Below are positions 24,167-32,482 of a stretch of DNA of 64,000 nt, piece by piece. Source of the stretch: Polyangium fumosum. Its GTDB lineage: Bacteria > Myxococcota_A > Polyangia > Polyangiales > Polyangiaceae. The notes below the pieces were generated by a model. It did not search any database, was not told the DNA's origin, and worked only from the letters and a program-made list of their open reading frames with translations. Every line of letters begins with the position of its first letter. Position 1 is the first letter of the stretch. The DNA is taken from NCBI RefSeq assembly GCF_005144585.1, contig NZ_SSMQ01000004.1, positions 1-64,000 of the forward strand, given 5' to 3'. Position numbers and translations under genes: made by a program.

Positions 24167-26494
24167 ATGACCCCCATGCGACAAGCCCCCCTCGCCGCCT
24201 CTCGCGTCCCCGACGAAAGCGCCTCGCGTGCACGCCCTTCTCGCGCGTCGCTGCTCCGCCTCCTCGCGCTCTTCGGCGTCGCGGCATCGCTCTCGCTCGC
24301 GGGCCCCGTCGCCGCGCAGAGCGAGGACGACGACACGGGCGGCGGCGATGATTCCGACACACCCGAGCCCACGACGACACGCGTCAACACGCCCACGGGC
24401 TCGGCCCCGATGCCCGCGGATTTCAGCGGCAGCTTGCAGATCGTGCGGGGCCCGGCGACCGCGAACGGCGGCGCCACGCCGGGGACGGCGCCCGAGATCT
24501 TCCCCGAGGCGAGCCGCGTCTTCATGAGCGTCCGCGACACCGACCCCGTCCCGATCGAGACGGCGCGCCGCGGCGGCCCGTGGCTCTGCTCCACGGGGCA
24601 GTGCTCGACCACGCTCGGCGACGCCGGCCAGAGCCGCATCGGCGACGACATGCTCCGCTCGATCAAGCTCCAGACGCCGACGCTCCCCTTGCCGCTCACG
24701 ATCTGGGGCCGCCTCGACGAGCAGGGCCGGCGCACGCTCGACTTCGACCCCGTCCTCCTCGGCCGCAGGGACTACCGCCACGTCTGCGCCTATCCGCCCG
24801 TCGCGCCGAACGACAAACCCGGGCCGCGCAAGGTCGAAAAGGCCCCGCTCTGCCGCGACGACGTCCCGGTCCCGCCCCTGCCCGACTCGGCCGAGGTCCT
24901 GCTCGGCATGCAGTGGCCCAAGCAGTCCGAGATGGCCGACTTCCGCTACCTCGCCATCGTCGATAGCTGCGGCAACGCCCGCGTCCAGCCCTTCCAGCGC
25001 ACCTTCACCGTCCCCGTCTTCGAGGTCGCCTCCGGCGGCTGCGGCAAGGCCGACGGCAAGGTCCTCCGCATCTTCCCGAGCGGCGGCTGGCTCCGCGTCA
25101 CTGCGTTCAACCTCGACAACACCGCGGCCGGCACCGTCGTCAACGCCACGTACCGCGTCTCGGTCCCGCCGCTGGAGAACCTCGTCGAGTCGAACCCGGC
25201 GCGCATGCTCTTCCCCGATCCGCAGCTCGAGGACCTCAAGGTCGACTGCGGCCCCGCCATACGCAGATCCTCCGGCATGCCGTCCGCGCCGCCCGCGAGC
25301 CCGTCCGCGCCCCCGCCCGGCGTGATGGCCAAGCGGGCCGCCGCCGCGCCTCCGCCCGACGCCGCGCCGAAGGACGACGCCCCCGAGGACGCCACACCTC
25401 GCGCCCCGGAAGCCGCCGATCTCGCGCCGCGCGCTGCCCCGAAGCCCGGGGACAAACCCGCTGTCACGGCCGCCGCGAAAAAGCCTGCGCCGAAGGCGTC
25501 CCCCGTCGCGCCCAAGACCTCGCCGATGGGGCCGCCGCGCCCGTCGCTCCCGATGAAGGCCACCGCGCCCGCGGGCCCTGGGCCGCAGCCGCTCGCGCAC
25601 ATGTCGCTCGTCATCGCGCCCGAGCCGCTCCGGCAAGGGGTTTGTCGCGTCCGCCTCTCCGGCTCGACCAAGGGCCGCCTCGTCGCCCCGCTCGCGCTCT
25701 ACGTCTCGCTCACGCGCACCGATCGCACCTCGAACGGCGCGCCGATCGAGCTGCTCAACGATCACAAGTGGATCGTCACGCCCAACTCGGCCGAGTTCCA
25801 GCTCCCGCCCCTCGCGGAGAACTTCGACGGCGACTCGCGCCTCCGGCTCGCGGTCTACAGCGATCCTTTGAACACCGACGGAAAGGTCGTCCTCGTCTCC
25901 GATGCCGCGCGCGTCGCGGCCTCCCTGCGATCGGGCGGCGAGGCCACCCCCGAAGCCGCGCGCAGGCTCATCGGCTCGGCCACCATCCACTCCGTCCCGC
26001 TCTGCGGCGAGTCGAACTTCGAGACCCTCGAAGCCGCCGGGAGCTGCCTCCGCGCCTACCTCACGATCCCGGCCATGCTGGCCACGCTCCAGATCACGCG
26101 CGCGCCCTGGCTCGAACGGCCCCTCGTCACGCGCAGCGTCCTCAGCGCCGTCGGCGTCGCCCTCGCCGTCGACAGCTACGATCCCGTCCGGCGCCGCGCC
26201 TTCCCCATCGCCGGCCAGCTCGGCGGCTCCATCCAGCAGCTCGGCGACGGCCGCGTCGGCCTCCTCGGCTACCTTGGCGTCGCCCCCACCATCCCGGTCC
26301 TCGGCGACGGCGGCAACACGACCTCCTTTGGCTTCCTCGCCGGCATCGGCCTCTCCTACATCACGAACGAGAGCGGCCCCGACGAGGGCCTCAAACCCGC
26401 GGCCTTCCTCTCCGTCGTCGTTCAGGTCGGACAGGCCACACCCCAGGTTTCGGGCTCCAGCCGGGCTGTGTTCGGCACTTACCAGGGGGAGTGA
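24167..26494 (+). CDS. Exported Pro/Ala-rich protein with possible outer-membrane C-terminus
   Basis: 775 residues; a second ATG lies three codons in. A signal peptide (LLRLLALFGVAASLSLAGPVAAQ) is followed by an acidic linker. Around 370-460 there is a long Pro/Ala/Lys-rich low-complexity stretch that could span the periplasm or cell wall. The C-terminal 150 residues are glycine-rich and alternating (VGLLGYLGVAPTIPVLG, SFGFLAGIGLSYITNE, FLSVVVQVG), as in outer-membrane barrel strands. The overall plan, with an unknown N-terminal region and a barrel-like end, resembles the 988-residue protein at 7491-10457. Function unknown. Same unit as its neighbours (gaps of 25 and 63 bp). Confidence 0.78.
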   Translation: MTPMRQAPLAASRVPDESASRARPSRASLLRLLALFGVAASLSLAGPVAAQSEDDDTGGGDDSDTPEPTTTRVNTPTGSAPMPADFSGSLQIVRGPATANGGATPGTAPEIFPEASRVFMSVRDTDPVPIETARRGGPWLCSTGQCSTTLGDAGQSRIGDDMLRSIKLQTPTLPLPLTIWGRLDEQGRRTLDFDPVLLGRRDYRHVCAYPPVAPNDKPGPRKVEKAPLCRDDVPVPPLPDSAEVLLGMQWPKQSEMADFRYLAIVDSCGNARVQPFQRTFTVPVFEVASGGCGKADGKVLRIFPSGGWLRVTAFNLDNTAAGTVVNATYRVSVPPLENLVESNPARMLFPDPQLEDLKVDCGPAIRRSSGMPSAPPASPSAPPPGVMAKRAAAAPPPDAAPKDDAPEDATPRAPEAADLAPRAAPKPGDKPAVTAAAKKPAPKASPVAPKTSPMGPPRPSLPMKATAPAGPGPQPLAHMSLVIAPEPLRQGVCRVRLSGSTKGRLVAPLALYVSLTRTDRTSNGAPIELLNDHKWIVTPNSAEFQLPPLAENFDGDSRLRLAVYSDPLNTDGKVVLVSDAARVAASLRSGGEATPEAARRLIGSATIHSVPLCGESNFETLEAAGSCLRAYLTIPAMLATLQITRAPWLERPLVTRSVLSAVGVALAVDSYDPVRRRAFPIAGQLGGSIQQLGDGRVGLLGYLGVAPTIPVLGDGGNTTSFGFLAGIGLSYITNESGPDEGLKPAAFLSVVVQVGQATPQVSGSSRAVFGTYQGE

Positions 26495-26557
26495 TAAGCT
26501 CGTGGACCAGGGCCGCCGCCCCTCCCCGCACCCCGACCCAAGCTTCGCCAGCACCAC

Positions 26558-27826
26558 GTGAACGAAGGAGACCTCGTCGCCGGACGGTACCGACTCCTCC
26601 GCCCCATCGGACGGGGCGCGATGGGCACCGTATGGGCCGGCCGACACGAGCTGCTCGGGCGTGACTTCGCCCTCAAGTTCGCGCGCCTGCCGCTCCGCGC
26701 AGGCCCCGAGACACGCGCGCGTTTCCTCCGCGAAGCGCAGGCCATCGGCCGCCTCCGCCATCCCAACGTCGTCGACGTCGCGGACTTCGGCGAGGTCGCC
26801 CCGGGCGGCGGCCTCTACCTCGCGATGGAGCTGCTCGAAGGCCAGTCGCTCGCCGCGCGCATCGAGGAGCAAGGCGCGCTCCGCCCCGCCGAGGCCGTCG
26901 CGATCGCAGCCGAGATCGCCCGCGGGCTCGCCGCCGCGCACGCCGCGGGCATCGTGCATCGCGACATCAAGCCCGAGAACATCTTTCTCGCCCGTGGGAT
27001 GCGCGGCGGTTTGGTCCCCAAGCTCCTCGATTTCGGCATCAGCAAGCAGCAGCAAGCCGACGAGACCCCCTCCACGATGAACGGCGTGCCCTTCGGCACC
27101 CCCGCGTACATGAGCCCCGAGCAAGCCCTCGGCGAGCTCGACGTCGATCACCGCTCCGACGTGTGGTCACTCGGCGTCGTGCTGCACGAGATGCTCGCCG
27201 GCAAGCACCCGTTCGTCGCGCCAAACTACCAGGCGCTCATGACGAAGATCGCCGAGTCGCCCCCCACGCCGCTCGACACGTCGGTGCCCGAGGTCGTGCG
27301 CGGCATCGTGACGAAGTGCCTCCAGAAACATCCCGCCGATCGGTTCGCCGACGCCGACGCCCTCGCGACGGCGCTCGAAGACGCGCTCGGCAGGCTCGGT
27401 CCTTCGGGGGGCGTCGCGATCGAGCGCCCGCGCGCCTTGCCTTCGTTGCGCCCGCCCGCGAGCCCCGACGCCGTGCAAGCCTCGCCCTCGAAGCGTGGCC
27501 CCGCGCTCGGCGCCGCCGTCGTCGCGGCGGCCTTGCTCGCGGGCCTCGCCGCGGTCGCGCTCGGCGGAAAGCGCGACGCCGAGCCCCCGGCGCCCGCACC
27601 TCCTCCGACCGTGCCCAAGGCCGAGGCCCTCCCCACGCCGCAACCCACCGCGCTCCCGACGGCGGCGCCGAGCGCTGCGCCCACGACCACGACCACGCAT
27701 GCTCCTGGGACGCCGCGCAGCGCCAACACCGTGACGCACACGCCGCCTTCGGGATCGACCTCGGGAAAGGCCTCCGGACCTGCGGGGAAACGCCCCACGA
27801 CGAACGTCAACGACCCGGGATTCTGA
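26558..27826 (+). CDS. Ser/Thr protein kinase, single-pass membrane type
   Basis: 422 residues from a GTG start. The kinase domain (about 10-275) is canonical: IGRGAMGTVW (17-26), Lys40, HRDIKPEN (134-141), DFG 158-160, GTPAYMSPEQ. A transmembrane segment (AAVVAAALLAGLAAVALGG) near 315-333 is followed by a Pro/Thr/Ala-rich exported tail of about 80 residues. This is the Pkn-like layout common in myxobacteria: cytoplasmic kinase, external stalk. Embedded among secreted-protein genes with gaps of 63 and 58 bp, it may regulate or sense the envelope system encoded around it (inference). All catalytic residues are present. Confidence 0.93.
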   Translation: MNEGDLVAGRYRLLRPIGRGAMGTVWAGRHELLGRDFALKFARLPLRAGPETRARFLREAQAIGRLRHPNVVDVADFGEVAPGGGLYLAMELLEGQSLAARIEEQGALRPAEAVAIAAEIARGLAAAHAAGIVHRDIKPENIFLARGMRGGLVPKLLDFGISKQQQADETPSTMNGVPFGTPAYMSPEQALGELDVDHRSDVWSLGVVLHEMLAGKHPFVAPNYQALMTKIAESPPTPLDTSVPEVVRGIVTKCLQKHPADRFADADALATALEDALGRLGPSGGVAIERPRALPSLRPPASPDAVQASPSKRGPALGAAVVAAALLAGLAAVALGGKRDAEPPAPAPPPTVPKAEALPTPQPTALPTAAPSAAPTTTTTHAPGTPRSANTVTHTPPSGSTSGKASGPAGKRPTTNVNDPGF

Positions 27827-27884
27827 GGCCCACGCGATCCCGACCCGAGGCGAAGCGTGGTACCATCGTGGCCGAGGATCCGTT

Positions 27885-28838
27885 TTGCGTCGGTTTCACT
27901 CTCAGGCAGCCTGCGTGGGGATCGCCTTGCTCGCTGGCACCTCGTGGCCGACGCGTGTGGGGGCGGACGAAGCTCCCACGGCGGCCGAGCTGAAGGAGGC
28001 GCGCGAGCAGTTCACGCGGGGGCGGCAGCTCGAAGACGAGGGCAAGTTCGCCGAGGCGCTCGTGCTCTTCCAGCGCGTGGGTCACGTGAAGATGACCCCG
28101 CAGGTGCGCTTCCACCTCGCGCTTTGCCTGGAGCACCTCGGCAAGCTGGCCGAGGCGCTGGAGACGTTCCGGATCGCCGCCCGTGAAGCGACGCCCAGCG
28201 CGCCGAACGTCGTGATCGAAGCGAACCAGCACGTCGAAGCGCTCGAGAAACGCGTGCCGACGCTGACGATCGTGGTCGAGAACGCGAGCCCGGGGGACGA
28301 GATCTCGCTGGAGGGCCGGCGGCGGGTCACCGCGGGGTCCGCGCTTCGGATGGATCCCGGAGGGTACACCCTCACGTTGCGGCGGGACGGCGCGGTCGTG
28401 AGCGAGCAACGCGTCACGCTCGCAGAAGGCAAGAGCCTGCGGGTCGAGCTCTCGGCCACGGGGGGCGGGGGCGGCGGGTACGCGCCGGGCTCGATCCAGC
28501 GAACGCTCGGCTGGAGCGCGGTCGGCCTCTCGGCGGCGTCGCTCGTCACCATGGGCGTCTTCATCGGGCTGCGCGCGGATCGGCTCGCGCAGGTCGAGGC
28601 CGCTTGCCCGACGCACATCAACTGTGATCCCTCGGTCGCGCCGCTCGCGAACGAGGGCGCGACGTACGCGACGCTCGTCAACGTCTTCGCTGGGCTCACG
28701 GGGGCGGCGGCCGTCGCGGGCGTCGCGCTCTTGCTCACGGCGCCGGCGCCTGCTGCGACCGCGCCGCGCGCGGCCTTGCGTTTGACCCCCGTGTTCGCTC
28801 CGGGGATCACCTTTTTATCGGTCGAAGGGAGGTTCTGA
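27885..28838 (+). CDS. TPR / PEGA-like exported membrane protein
   Basis: 317 residues from a TTG at 27885 (GAGGA upstream). A signal peptide (ACVGIALLAGTSWPTRVGA) is followed by TPR-like helices (AREQFTRGRQLEDEGKFAEA, FHLALCLEHLGKLAEAL), then a PEGA-like beta domain (DEISLEGRRRVTAG, LRMDPGGYTLTLRRDG), then two hydrophobic segments near 210-225 and 265-285. It shares this plan with the gene at 63035. Such proteins are frequent in myxobacterial genomes; a scaffold or assembly role in the envelope is assumed. The stop overlaps the next ATG (TGATG), so the next gene is coupled. Confidence 0.82.
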   Translation: MRRFHSQAACVGIALLAGTSWPTRVGADEAPTAAELKEAREQFTRGRQLEDEGKFAEALVLFQRVGHVKMTPQVRFHLALCLEHLGKLAEALETFRIAAREATPSAPNVVIEANQHVEALEKRVPTLTIVVENASPGDEISLEGRRRVTAGSALRMDPGGYTLTLRRDGAVVSEQRVTLAEGKSLRVELSATGGGGGGYAPGSIQRTLGWSAVGLSAASLVTMGVFIGLRADRLAQVEAACPTHINCDPSVAPLANEGATYATLVNVFAGLTGAAAVAGVALLLTAPAPAATAPRAALRLTPVFAPGITFLSVEGRF

Positions 28839-29221
28839 TGCTGCGAACGAGCCACGAGCGCTCTCGGCTGGTGTTCTTCTGCTGTCTGCTCCTCGGCCTC
28901 TCTGCGTGCACGTTCCCGGCCATCGATTATGCCGAGCCGGACGAGAGCGGCGGGGAAGGCCCTGCGTGCGCGGCCACGCCCAAATGTGCGAACGACGTCC
29001 AGAACTGCGCGAAGCAGGCCACGGGGCAGCGCAGCATGTGCGTGTCCCAGTGCGAAAAAGGCTGGCCGAGCGGGAGCAGCTTCGACGGGGATTGCTCGGC
29101 GTGCGAAACCGCGCACGACACGGCCCTGAACAACTGCGTCGCGCAATGCGAGACCTGCAGCGCGTCCGGCGGCTGCACGAACGCGCTCGACAGTTGCCGC
29201 GCGCTGCTCGGCTTTCCCTGA
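28838..29221 (+). CDS. Small Cys-rich lipoprotein
   Basis: 127 residues; the ATG overlaps the previous stop. The signal peptide and lipobox (LLGLSACTF) are clear. The mature part has ten or more Cys in short spacings (CAATPKCANDVQNC, CSACETAHDTALNNCVAQC, ETCSASGGC), implying a compact disulfide-bonded helical hairpin. No family name is known to me. As the last gene of the six-gene unit, and coupled to the TPR/PEGA protein, it may be its partner at the outer membrane. Confidence 0.85.
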   Translation: MLRTSHERSRLVFFCCLLLGLSACTFPAIDYAEPDESGGEGPACAATPKCANDVQNCAKQATGQRSMCVSQCEKGWPSGSSFDGDCSACETAHDTALNNCVAQCETCSASGGCTNALDSCRALLGFP

Positions 29222-29517
29222 GCACGCGCCCCGCGCCCGCCCGCCTGCTGCGTCCGTGACGACCGCGTCAACCACGCGTGACGGCCGTGTGTCAAACCTT
29301 TTCCGCGCGACAATGAGCGAATTCGACCCCCAAGGCGCCGCGTCGGTCGCGGGGAATAGCCGTATGCACGGAATTATCCTGCAATGGATGGTTTGGCGAA
29401 GATGGTCGTTGCAATGACCACCCCTTGAATTGCGGGATTGGTGAAATAATCTCGAAAAAGAGAAAGCCCCGACGTGCACGGGGCACGTCGGGGCTCGTCG
29501 AACCACACGAAGACGCT
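29222..29517. other. Intergenic region between convergent operons
   Basis: No plausible gene in 296 bp. It is more AT-rich than its surroundings in 29320-29460. It contains an imperfect 18-bp palindrome at 29403-29420 (TGGTC, TTGCAA core, GACCA), which could be a protein-binding site, and the terminator listed separately at 29455-29495. Confidence 0.6.
29455..29495 (-). terminator. Intrinsic terminator of the tonB-exbBD operon
   Basis: A perfect 13-bp stem (29465-29477 with 29483-29495) and a 5-base loop. Read on the minus strand it is followed by a T-rich tail (TTTCTCTTTTTC). It lies 22 bp after the last exbD stop. The T-tract is only on the minus-strand side, so it mainly serves the tonB operon. 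Confidence 0.88.
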
Positions 29518-29967
29518 TTACTTTTTCTCTTCGTCTTCGGGGGGCGTGGTCATCATGCCGAGCACCTTCGCGCCGGCCTGCTTGGCCCCGTCCAGCGCGG
29601 CGATGAGACGCGCGTAGTTCGCCTTGTCGTCGGCGATGAAGAAGACGATCTTGTCGTCCTCCTTCCGCCGCTCGAGCTTCGACTTCAGCTTGTCGACGTA
29701 TTCTTCGTTCGTGACCTTGTCGTAGTTGATCTTGAAATCACCCTCGGTCCCGATACGAACCACGAGCTGATCGGGCGGCACTTCCGTGACCGTCTCGACC
29801 TTCTCCGTCTCGGGCACGCGTACGTCGAGGTTCTTCTCGAGCAGCGGCGTGACGACCATGAAGATGATCAACATCACGAGCACGACGTCGATGAGGGGCG
29901 TGACGTTGATGTCCGAGTTCGGCGGATTGGCGGGCTTGATCGCCACCCTTCTCGTCTTTCTGCTCAT
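29518..29967 (-). CDS. exbD: ExbD/TolR-family proton-channel subunit (second copy)
   Basis: 149 residues. Short N-terminal cytoplasmic tail, then one membrane helix with the family signature DINVTPLIDVVLVMLIIFMV; Asp27 is the conserved proton-carrying residue. The periplasmic domain (LVVRIGTEGDF, IVFFIADDKANYARLIAALD) matches the ExbD/TolR fold. It works with ExbB and TonB to turn the proton gradient into outer-membrane transport work. Last gene of the four-gene operon, 20 bp after the other exbD. Two different ExbD copies in one operon is a recurrent pattern in Gram-negatives with specialised TonB systems. Confidence 0.93.
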   Translation of the reverse strand: MSRKTRRVAIKPANPPNSDINVTPLIDVVLVMLIIFMVVTPLLEKNLDVRVPETEKVETVTEVPPDQLVVRIGTEGDFKINYDKVTNEEYVDKLKSKLERRKEDDKIVFFIADDKANYARLIAALDGAKQAGAKVLGMMTTPPEDEEKK

Positions 29968-29987
29968 CTCGTTCGGCTCCGCTGGCT

Positions 29988-30401
29988 CTACTTCTGCTCT
30001 TCAACGCCGAGGGCCACGCTCTTCGCGCCTGCCTTCCGCGACAGCTCCATGACTTCGCGGACGTCGCCCACGGTCAGCGTCTGGTCGCCCTTGAGCAGGA
30101 TCTTCCGCCCCGGCTTCTCTTCGAGGACCGCCTTCAACGCCGGCGTAAAGCCCTCTTTGTCGTACTCGCTGCTCTCGATGTAGATGTGCTTGTCCGTCGT
30201 CACCGAGAGGATGATCGGATCGCTGTCCTTGTTTTCCTCGTCGATCGACTTGGACTGGGGCAGCTTCACGTCCTTGCCGCGCTGGAGCATGGGCGTGATG
30301 ACCATGAAGATGATCAGAAGAACAAGGACGACGTCGACGAGCGGCGTGACGTTGATGTCGTTCTTTACGCTGCCCTTCTTCGGGCCGACTGCCATTCCCA
30401 T
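29988..30401 (-). CDS. exbD: ExbD/TolR-family proton-channel subunit (first copy)
   Basis: 137 residues. The signature KNDINVTPLVDVVLVLLIIF covers the single membrane helix; Asp23 is the conserved proton-pathway residue. The periplasmic part carries LSVTTDKHIYIES and ILLKGDQTLTVGDVREVM, typical of ExbD. It differs enough from its downstream partner to suggest an old duplication and perhaps heteromeric channels. It follows exbB by 87 bp and precedes the second exbD by 20 bp. Confidence 0.94.
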   Translation of the reverse strand: MGMAVGPKKGSVKNDINVTPLVDVVLVLLIIFMVITPMLQRGKDVKLPQSKSIDEENKDSDPIILSVTTDKHIYIESSEYDKEGFTPALKAVLEEKPGRKILLKGDQTLTVGDVREVMELSRKAGAKSVALGVEEQK

Positions 30402-30488
30402 GAGAACACCTACTCCCTCTCAGGGGTCGCCCTCGCCTTTGCCGCGCGCGCCAGCAAAGGCGCGCCCGATCCACGAGGGCGGGCTTTT

Positions 30489-31202
30489 CTAGGCCGCGGC
30501 CTCGCTCTCCTCGCCCTCTTCTTCCTCCTCCTCACGCGGCCCCTCGGCGAGGCGACGCGCGACCAGATCGAGGAACTCGTTCGAGGACTCGGAGATGTCG
30601 ACCGCACGCGCGTCGACCCAGCCGGCGAGGAAGTTGAACGCCATGACGGCGGGAATCGCGACGAGCAGACCGAAGGCCGTCGTGATGAGCGCCTCGGCGA
30701 TACCGGCGGAGACCGTCCCGAGACCACCGGAGCCGCTCGCGGCCATCTTCTCGAAGGCGGTGACGATACCCATGACGGTACCGAGCAGACCGACGAACGG
30801 CGCCGTGGAGCCGACCGTCGCCAGCCAGCCGTGGCCACGCTTCAGGACCGCGAGCTCGCGGGCCTGCTGACGCTCGAGGGCGCGCGCGACGGACTCGAAG
30901 CAAAGGTCCTTGTCGCCGTGAACCGAGCCCTTGTAGGCCACGAGGCCCGAACGGATCGTGCGGCCGAGGTAGCCGATGTCCTTGCCGAACTTGGCGTCCG
31001 CCGCAGCGTCGAGATCGCCGTTCGCCAGGAGGGAGGCCATCTTCGCAGCGAACACCTTCGAGTCGGACATCGACTTGAAAGACATCACGAGCCTCTCGCC
31101 CAGGACGAGGAGGGACGTGAGGCTCATGACGCCCATCACGATCACGACCAGGCGGGCAAAAAGCCCCATTTCACGCCAAAGTCCACTCAGTGAAAAATCC
31201 AT
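30489..31202 (-). CDS. exbB: ExbB/TolQ/MotA-family proton channel
   Basis: 237 residues from the ATG at 31202 (GGAGG 13 bases upstream); an earlier in-frame start at 31274 would add a basic leader. Three membrane helices: LVVIVMGVMSLTSLLVLGE near the N-terminus, then GSTAPFVGLLGTVMGIVTAF and ITTAFGLLVAIPAVMAFNF, the classic ExbB helix pair. A cytoplasmic charged loop lies between helices 1 and 2, and the tail is Glu-rich. It forms the pentameric ring around the ExbD helices and powers TonB. Flanked by tonB upstream (93 bp) and exbD downstream. Confidence 0.93.
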   Translation of the reverse strand: MDFSLSGLWREMGLFARLVVIVMGVMSLTSLLVLGERLVMSFKSMSDSKVFAAKMASLLANGDLDAAADAKFGKDIGYLGRTIRSGLVAYKGSVHGDKDLCFESVARALERQQARELAVLKRGHGWLATVGSTAPFVGLLGTVMGIVTAFEKMAASGSGGLGTVSAGIAEALITTAFGLLVAIPAVMAFNFLAGWVDARAVDISESSNEFLDLVARRLAEGPREEEEEEGEESEAAA

Positions 31203-31295
31203 GGTTTCGGTCGCGCCTCCCTCGCGCGTTCTCTTGGTGACTCGAGTGTTCGGTGCTCTGGAGATCGCCCGCACTTCCGTGCGTGGCCCGTGTCT

Positions 31296-32060
31296 TCAGC
31301 GGGTGGGCATCACCAGGCGAATCGTAAAGGTGTAGTTGACCCTCTGCGCTTTGCCGTTGAACATGACCGGCGTATAGCGCTGCGAGGCGAGCGTCCGGAG
31401 AACGGCAGCGTCCATGTGGGGCAACCCCTTGATGATGGAGCAGCCCTCGACGCTCCCCGACTCCGTGATCACGCAGCGCGCAATCATGACGCCCTCCACA
31501 CGCGCGGCCAGAGCCTCGGACGTGTGGCGAATCTCGGGGCCCGAGACCTTCGACGGGCGCGTCATTCCCGCCCCGAACGGAATCGTGACGTTCTGGGGAG
31601 GTGGAGGCGGAGGCGCCGGATTGCCGAGCACACCACCGACCACGCCACCGACCACGCCGCCGGGCACGCCGCCGGGCACGCCGCCGGGCACGCCGCCCTC
31701 TTCGCCCTCGCCCTCTTCTTCCTTGGCTTCGGGCTCGGGCTCCTTCTCCGGTGGCTTCTCGTCCGGCTTGGGCTCCTCTTTCGTCTCGACGATCGTGTCC
31801 GGCTTTTTCACCGGCTTCGGTTTCTCGATCGGCTTGACTTTTTTGCCCCCCGCCGGAGGCGGTGGAGGCGGCGGAGGTGGAGGCGGAGGCGCTGGGGCGA
31901 CGAACGTCACCTCCGGCAGATCCGTCTTCTTCTCCACCGGTCTCGTCGTGATGTACAGGACGAGCGCGAAGATGAGGGCGTGGACTACCACCGACAGCAC
32001 GGCGCCCGTGCCGAGGCGGCTCTTGGGGATGTTGTCGCGGCCTAGAACCGAGTCGAACAT
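31296..32060 (-). CDS. tonB: TonB energy transducer
   Basis: 254 residues from the ATG at 32060; an in-frame codon at 32126 would place 22 extra residues before the membrane anchor. The anchor has the Ser23-x3-His27 motif needed for coupling to ExbB/D. A long Pro-rich periplasmic spacer follows (poly-Pro run, Lys-Pro and Glu-Pro repeats, then GVPGG repeats), then a TonB C-terminal domain (CVITESGSVEGCSIIKGLP, SQRYTPVMFNGKAQRV) with a Cys pair. It reaches the TonB box of outer-membrane receptors, most likely the Oar-like receptor transcribed divergently. Confidence 0.93.
   Translation of the reverse strand: MFDSVLGRDNIPKSRLGTGAVLSVVVHALIFALVLYITTRPVEKKTDLPEVTFVAPAPPPPPPPPPPPPAGGKKVKPIEKPKPVKKPDTIVETKEEPKPDEKPPEKEPEPEAKEEEGEGEEGGVPGGVPGGVPGGVVGGVVGGVLGNPAPPPPPPQNVTIPFGAGMTRPSKVSGPEIRHTSEALAARVEGVMIARCVITESGSVEGCSIIKGLPHMDAAVLRTLASQRYTPVMFNGKAQRVNYTFTIRLVMPTR
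31621..31700. repeat. GC-rich short repeats coding the TonB GVPGG spacer
   Basis: About four copies of a 12-bp unit (GGCACGCCGCCG on the plus strand) plus related ACCACGCC(A/G)CCG units inside tonB. They encode GVPGG/GVVGG repeats. Slippage here would change the length of the periplasmic spacer in-frame. Confidence 0.85.
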
Positions 32061-32482
32061 GAGCCTTGAGCCCTGATAGTCGAAATCGTCTGCCGGGGCG
32101 AGCCAAAGAAGACGGGGGCCCCGCAATTCTTGCGGTTGGGGGGGAAACGAATTCTAGAGAGCCCCCCAGCGCCGGGTCCGGGGATGGGTCGTTGCATGTC
32201 CTTCCCGGTTCCGAACGCCCCCCGAACGGGGCGTGACGGCGGCAAACCGCGGCGCGCACGAGGGTGCGTCGCGCCCATCCTCATGCGCGAAGGCACGTGC
32301 GCGGAGCTTGTCGAGGTGCGTCTCGGAACGTCCACGCCGGGGCTCGTCGGGGGGGTGTGTCCGGGCGTCTCACAGAAAGAGTTACGTGGAGCCCGCAGAA
32401 AGTGTTGTTGACGGTCACGGAACATGAGTATAGTCGGCCGCCTTTTCGACACTTGGCCCACTTCTGGAGGGATGGAGGGCTC
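32061..32482. promoter_or_regulatory. Divergent promoter region, tonB operon / Oar-like receptor
   Basis: 422 bp without a convincing gene. A candidate plus-strand promoter has TTGACG (32408-32413) and TATAGT (32429-32434) with a 15-base gap; shifting the -35 to TGTTGA gives 17. It lies about 50 bp before the receptor start. On the tonB side, a small hairpin (CCGCAA/TTGCGG, 32121-32135) sits in the leader and a TAGAAT-like element near 32150 is a weak minus-strand -10. No regulator operator is recognisable. Confidence 0.45.

Noticed and set aside
29403-29420. Imperfect palindrome as a defined operator
   Set aside because: Single copy between two 3' ends, away from any promoter; insufficient to name a regulator site.
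32130-32411. Small open frame in the tonB/receptor gap
   Set aside because: No ribosome site, no conserved-looking sequence, and it overlaps the probable promoter region.
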